A stretch of 64,000 nt of DNA from Verrucomicrobiota bacterium (GTDB lineage: Bacteria; Verrucomicrobiota; Verrucomicrobiia; Limisphaerales; BJHT01), in contig BJHT01000004.1 of assembly GCA_014193395.1 (NCBI GenBank), positions 1 through 64,000 on the forward strand, written 5' to 3'. The translations under genes were made by a program, and so were the position numbers. This document shows positions 61,813 through 64,000 of the stretch, one piece after another; the stretch's first letter is position 1, and each line of letters begins with the position of its first letter. The notes beneath the pieces were generated by a model that was not told where the DNA came from, made no database searches, and worked only from the letters and a program-made list of their open reading frames with translations.

Positions 61813-62988
61813 CTATTTGGCCCAACTCGGCTGGGAACAGTTTCCCGAAAGTTGGGCGACATCCTTGACCTGTTTGGAAAACACGTCAAGTAAAGACAAG
61901 TACCGCCGTCCGTTTTTCCGGCGCGTGAAGACGACGTTGCGGGAATTGGGCGCCCAAGACGGATCTTCACCCGTGATGATGGTGGTCGCGACGCCGCCCT
62001 CGGCGGGAACCAGGCACAGCTCAAACTCCGCGCGCTGGCAGGTGAAAATAATGAACCTGCCGTCCGGCGACCAGTCCGGCTCCGTGGGGTTGATCGCGCC
62101 GTCGATCGCAATCCGGTGGGCGGAACCGCCGTTGACCGAGACCTTCATCAGCGAGCGGCGTTCATTCACTTTTGCGGCATAACAAATCCACTGGCCATCC
62201 GGCGACCAGCACGGGGACGATTCCTCCTCCGGGGTGAAGGTCAGTTGCTTGAGGTTGGCACCGTTCAGGTCAGCTATGTAAATATCCGGGCTGCCACCTT
62301 TGCTAAGTACCATGGCTAGTTTGCCCGTAGTAGAAATAGCCGGGCTGGTATTTAATCCCGAATAATTTGCAACGACCGCGCGCTTACCACTGGCCAGATC
62401 GTGATAGAAGATATCGGGGTTATCATGCTTATAGGACACATAATATAACAATCCCCGCCCCGGAGCCCAGGTAGGAGCAGCTATCAAGTTATTATCCTGA
62501 GTTACCTGGATGGCATTGTGACCATCATAGTCGGCGACATAGACCTCGCTGGTCCTATCTAGTTCGGCCTTGAAAGCTATCTTAGTCTGCGCGATGCCCT
62601 TCAGTCCGGTTAGTGTAAATAACACATCATCCGCCAGCGCGTGAGCCTGGCTGCGCACGTTGGCTCCTTTGTAGGCCCTGGCCAGCAGGGAGGTTTGGCT
62701 GCGGCTGCTCAGACGTCCTTCGAGACCGCCGGCGTTGAGCGTGCCAGTGAGAGTATAGAGTGCGGTGTCAGGCGCGGTGATCTTGAAGCCGGCTAGTTCC
62801 AGATCGAACCTGAGCACCGACGCGACCTCTGTAGGAAAGCCGGTCAAGGCGATAGGTGTCAGTCGGGACTGCCCGAACACCGTTACGTTCTGAACTGGCG
62901 CAGCAGCAACTCCCGGAATCACCACGAGATAGGGAGCCAGCAGCAATCCAGAGAGCGCCAAACTGCGCGCACACAAAGCGAAATTCAT
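61813..62988 (-). CDS. tolB: periplasmic beta-propeller protein TolB
   Basis: A 391-residue periplasmic protein. Signal peptide LALSGLLLAPYLVVIPGVAA, then the N-terminal TolB domain (FPTEVASVLRFDLELAGFKI), then the propeller (SPCWSPDGQWICYAAKVNER, EPDWSPDGRFIIFTCQRAEF, DPSWAPNSRNVVFTRRKNGR). It bridges the TolA complex and Pal during cell-envelope constriction. It overlaps the upstream TonB/TolA gene by 4 nt. Confidence 0.92.
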   Translation of the reverse strand: MNFALCARSLALSGLLLAPYLVVIPGVAAAPVQNVTVFGQSRLTPIALTGFPTEVASVLRFDLELAGFKITAPDTALYTLTGTLNAGGLEGRLSSRSQTSLLARAYKGANVRSQAHALADDVLFTLTGLKGIAQTKIAFKAELDRTSEVYVADYDGHNAIQVTQDNNLIAAPTWAPGRGLLYYVSYKHDNPDIFYHDLASGKRAVVANYSGLNTSPAISTTGKLAMVLSKGGSPDIYIADLNGANLKQLTFTPEEESSPCWSPDGQWICYAAKVNERRSLMKVSVNGGSAHRIAIDGAINPTEPDWSPDGRFIIFTCQRAEFELCLVPAEGGVATTIITGEDPSWAPNSRNVVFTRRKNGRRYLSLLDVFSKQVKDVAQLSGNCSQPSWAK

Positions 62989-63908
62989 CCGAGCAGTCTT
63001 TTCGCTTTGAGGTTGAAATCAATGATAAACGTCCGCTCCTTCTCTTTATCCGCGGGCGGAAACGGCGCGACCACTTTCACGCCGCGCAGCGCGCTCTGGA
63101 TGGACTTGTCGAGCGCGGCCTTGCCGGACGATTTGGTCAGCCGCGCGTCGGTCACGCGCCCGTCCCGCCCGATGGTGACGGTCGCCTGCGCGACGATGCC
63201 CGAGTCGGCCACGTCCTGCGGCACAATCCACGCAGCTTGGTAGAGTGCCACCACCAGCAATCCGTAATCCGCGGTGGCCTCATTGCTGGCACCGTCGCTG
63301 GTCCCGACTGCGGTCGAGTGCGCGAGGTTTCTTTGGAGATTGGCAAGCACGTCGGACACCCGACCAACTGCGGGGTGCTGAACTTGATGGGCTTGAGCCA
63401 GATGACCCGTGTCAAGCTTGGTGGCGGGTTTGGTAGCCGACTTCTCGCCGCCCCGGACTTTGAGGTTTTCAAGGGAGACCTTGACCGACGGTTTTGTCCC
63501 CGCCGAAGCGATCGGGATGGTCTCCGCCCCGGGGACCGGGCGGACCACCTCCGTGAGCTTTACCGGCACCGGCGAAATTTTCTTCGTGACCGGCGGCGAG
63601 TCTGGCGTTGGCGCAGGCTTGGGTGGCTTGACCTCGGCGAGCGGAGGTTTGGGTGTCGGTGGCGCGGGCAGCGGATCCACCACCGGTTTCACCTCGACCT
63701 GCGGCACCGGCGGACGAGGCAGCGGGGGCGTCCCCGTTTTGGTCCGGAGCAAGCTCTCAATGTTCGCCGCCGAGATAAACTCAGCCGGCCTCACGACCTC
63801 CACCTTGTCGCGCGACCGAAACGCGGCTCCAAACAAAACGCTGCACAGCAACAGACCGTGCAATCCACCCGAGGCCAGCAGGCATTTTTTTTGCAACGGA
63901 TTCATCAT
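62985..63908 (-). CDS. TonB/TolA-like energy transducer
   Basis: A 307-residue protein with an N-terminal membrane anchor (KKCLLASGGLHGLLLCSVLF), a Pro-rich spacer (residues ~55-120, PPLPRPPVPQVEVKPVVDP) and a C-terminal TonB domain (GIVAQATVTIGRDGRVTDAR and TKSSGKAALDKSIQSALRGV). It transmits proton-motive force from the ExbB/TolQ-ExbD/TolR motor to TolB/Pal. Its ATG overlaps the stop of the upstream exbD/tolR. Confidence 0.88.
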   Translation of the reverse strand: MMNPLQKKCLLASGGLHGLLLCSVLFGAAFRSRDKVEVVRPAEFISAANIESLLRTKTGTPPLPRPPVPQVEVKPVVDPLPAPPTPKPPLAEVKPPKPAPTPDSPPVTKKISPVPVKLTEVVRPVPGAETIPIASAGTKPSVKVSLENLKVRGGEKSATKPATKLDTGHLAQAHQVQHPAVGRVSDVLANLQRNLAHSTAVGTSDGASNEATADYGLLVVALYQAAWIVPQDVADSGIVAQATVTIGRDGRVTDARLTKSSGKAALDKSIQSALRGVKVVAPFPPADKEKERTFIIDFNLKAKRLLG

Positions 63909-64000
63909 CGGGTCGGTTTGGTTCGCAGGGAAAAACGCGTGATGCCATTGCGCTGGCAGCGGTCGATGATCGCGTAGGTGTCCTTGTTGAGCCCGTTCTC
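63905..64000 (-). CDS. ExbD/TolR biopolymer transport protein, C-terminal part (runs off window)
   Basis: Only the last 31 codons lie in the window; the start is beyond position 64000. The residues TYAIIDRCQRNGITRFSLRT resemble the C-terminal domain of ExbD/TolR, ending RTKPTR. The stop (63905-63907) overlaps the TonB-like start by 4 nt. It forms the proton channel partner with TolQ/ExbB, whose gene probably lies further right. Confidence 0.82.
   Translation of the reverse strand, partial: ENGLNKDTYAIIDRCQRNGITRFSLRTKPTR

Overview
The window is high-GC DNA that reads as a chromosomal contig of a Verrucomicrobiota bacterium, most likely of the Pedosphaera/Limisphaerales (subdivision 3) kind. 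This is an inference from gene content: a PVC-type CxxCH heme protein, a two-domain DUF1080 protein, a very long PQQ-type propeller protein, an H-X9-DG pseudopilin, a TIGR04073-like exosortase-associated lipoprotein, a one-Cys redoxin paired with a copper monooxygenase/cytochrome protein, and unusually many palindromic and short-period dispersed repeats. No rRNA, transposase, integrase, phage gene or CRISPR array was seen. One tRNA gene is present.

Layout. (1) 1-15 kb: a rightward exopolysaccharide/O-antigen locus. It starts with a UDP-GlcNAc 2-epimerase missing its N-terminal half, then wecC, a bi-domain sugar oxidoreductase, a CapK/PaaK-like adenylate-forming enzyme, a DUF362 protein, a flippase, a heparinase II/III protein, two glycosyltransferases and a Wzy-like membrane protein. 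Most genes overlap or nearly touch. (2) 15-17.3 kb: a redoxin translationally coupled to an exported copper monooxygenase with cytochrome and EF-hand motifs. (3) 17.3-27.2 kb: a repeat-rich stretch with isolated genes: a pseudopilin, an AAA ATPase, a glutamine-synthetase-like enzyme with an in-frame repeat insertion, two small unknown genes, a Kelch/FnIII exported protein, and a degenerate receiver next to hemQ. (4) 27.5-36.7 kb: serS, glgA, a zinc-ribbon membrane protein, a HEAT-repeat exported protein, an unknown protein, an exported transglutaminase and lhgO. (5) 36.9-46.3 kb: a YfhO-like membrane protein coupled to a methyltransferase, a VOC protein, thioredoxin, glutamate dehydrogenase, an RluA pseudouridine synthase and an AbrB/PIN toxin-antitoxin pair. 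(6) 46.4-56 kb: exported DUF1080, PQQ-propeller and PVC heme proteins, typical of planctomycete/verrucomicrobial secreted catabolism, around a 5-unit 138-bp tandem repeat. (7) 56.4-64 kb: tRNA-Arg, an Lrp regulator, ispE, then a leftward envelope operon reading tolR/exbD - tonB/tolA - tolB - pal - tatA - tatA - tatC - lipoprotein.

The most unusual material is the repeats. Two ~190-bp families with inverted ends (two and three copies) look like non-autonomous mobile elements. A 439-bp family (two copies of equal length) carries a ~34-bp stem whose differences preserve pairing. Degenerate 7-nt and 10-nt tandem repeats occur in many gaps, and one lies in frame inside a glutamine-synthetase-like gene. 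A chain of about five consecutive hairpins precedes the toxin-antitoxin pair. Among proteins, the most striking is a TatC with a long Pro-rich and His-rich N-terminal extension, followed by a PQQ-propeller protein with an embedded methyltransferase-like fold.
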